The position numbers were made by a program, and so were the translations under genes. Under the pieces are notes generated by a model that was given only the letters and a program-made list of their open reading frames with translations, did no database searches and was not told the DNA's origin. Shown piece by piece: positions 63,516 to 64,000 of a stretch of DNA of 64,000 nt (the stretch's first letter is position 1; every line of letters begins with the position of its first letter). This DNA comes from Gluconobacter kanchanaburiensis NBRC 103587. Lineage in GTDB: Bacteria; Pseudomonadota; Alphaproteobacteria; Acetobacterales; Acetobacteraceae. The stretch spans positions 1-64,000 of the forward strand of contig NZ_BJVA01000006.1 in NCBI RefSeq assembly GCF_007988905.1, read 5' to 3'.

Positions 63516-64000
63516 TCAGCCCCTCTCACTCATGGGAACGAATGCTCTTTCCGCCGCGCCTGTATAGAGCTGTCTTGGGCGGCTGATCCGAACCGACGGC
63601 TCCTCGATCATTTCCTTCCACTGACTGACCCATCCCGCGGTGCGTGCGACCGCAAAGAGGACGGTGAACATGCTCTTGGGAATTCCCAGAGCCTTGAGAA
63701 TCAGCCCCGAATAAAAATCAACGTTCGGATAGAGGCGACGGCTGACGAAGTAGTCATCCTCCATTGCCACACGTTCCAGCTCCATCGCCAGATCCAGCAA
63801 GGGATCCCGCTTGAGGCCCAGCTCCTCAATCACTTCATGGCAGGTCGCCTGCAGGATCTTCGCGCGCGGATCGAAATTCTTGTAGACGCGATGGCCAAAG
63901 CCCATCAGGCGTACGCCGGAATTGCGGTTTTTGACCTCGTTGAGGAAGGCCGGGATACCGTCCCGGGTACCTATGGTTTCCAGCATGCCGAGTGCGGCCT
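63516..64000 (-). CDS. gltA: citrate synthase, C-terminal part (runs off the window)
   Basis: The visible 161 codons encode the end of citrate synthase: [32 protein letters not shown] (catalytic His in GHRVY), [29 protein letters not shown] (catalytic Asp in NVDFYSG) and [10 protein letters not shown]…RPRQLYTG. It condenses acetyl-CoA with oxaloacetate to open the TCA cycle. This is the hexameric proteobacterial type. The start lies beyond 64000. Confidence 0.95.
   Translation of the reverse strand, partial: AALGMLETIGTRDGIPAFLNEVKNRNSGVRLMGFGHRVYKNFDPRAKILQATCHEVIEELGLKRDPLLDLAMELERVAMEDDYFVSRRLYPNVDFYSGLILKALGIPKSMFTVLFAVARTAGWVSQWKEMIEEPSVRISRPRQLYTGAAERAFVPMSERG

Overview
The window is chromosomal DNA from an acetic acid bacterium (Acetobacteraceae), most likely Gluconobacter or a close relative. 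The evidence is the alphaproteobacterial gene orders (pdxH–fabI–aroC, a YfgM-like TPR gene–bamB–der, lpxL–lpxK–waaA), a probable long-chain (ubiquinone-10 type) polyprenyl diphosphate synthase, a membrane-bound ferritin MbfA, and protein styles typical of that family. This is inference from recognised families, not from a database search.

Region 1 (1–2311): two tandem tRNA-Arg(ACG) genes, a small lipoprotein gene and guaA. Region 2 (2297–16649): a genomic island of about 14.3 kb integrated in the last codons of guaA. It is bounded by an 18-bp direct repeat with one mismatch, and what looks like the original guaA terminator now lies beyond the right end. From left to right it carries a P4-type integrase, an HTH protein, an AlpA-like regulator, a plasmid RepA with three iterons and an AT-rich origin, and a traK–oriT–traJ mobilisation module without relaxase. 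Next come a wrecked serine resolvase and a tightly overlapping defence operon: a 40-codon leader ORF, hsdM, hsdS, an ABC-type ATPase, a TIGR02646-type HNH nuclease, and hsdR. The ATPase/HNH pair is the architecture of Septu (PtuA/PtuB), so the operon is a type I restriction–modification locus with a Septu-like module inserted between the specificity and restriction genes. This is the most interesting object in the window.

Region 3 (16.8–31.7 kb): small secreted proteins, gluQ, argH with an LptM-like lipoprotein, and three consecutive twin-arginine-type thioredoxin (TlpA-like) genes. A long + strand run follows: N-formylglutamate amidohydrolase family, aroE, coaE, dnaQ, two glycosyltransferases, an asparagine-synthase-type amidotransferase and dihydroorotase. 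Region 4 (31.8–46.4 kb): a TPR protein–bamB–der operon, two MFS transporters, an ETFB-lysine-methyltransferase-like gene with ubiA, then rsmE, gshA, mbfA, lolA, rsmI and an LpoA-like lipoprotein. Region 5 (46.6–50.4 kb): a lipid A/Kdo operon (lpxL, lpxK and a fusion of a DUF374 domain with waaA). Region 6 (50.4–64 kb): a possible PL7-fold secreted protein, a universal stress protein, pdxH, fabI, aroC, osmC, the class I ribonucleotide reductase genes behind a pair of NrdR boxes, a methyltransferase, a polyprenyl synthase, murI, pyrE and the 3' part of gltA.

Outside the island the genes are ordinary, closely packed housekeeping genes. The island is the accessory part, and it combines plasmid replication, mobilisation and defence functions.
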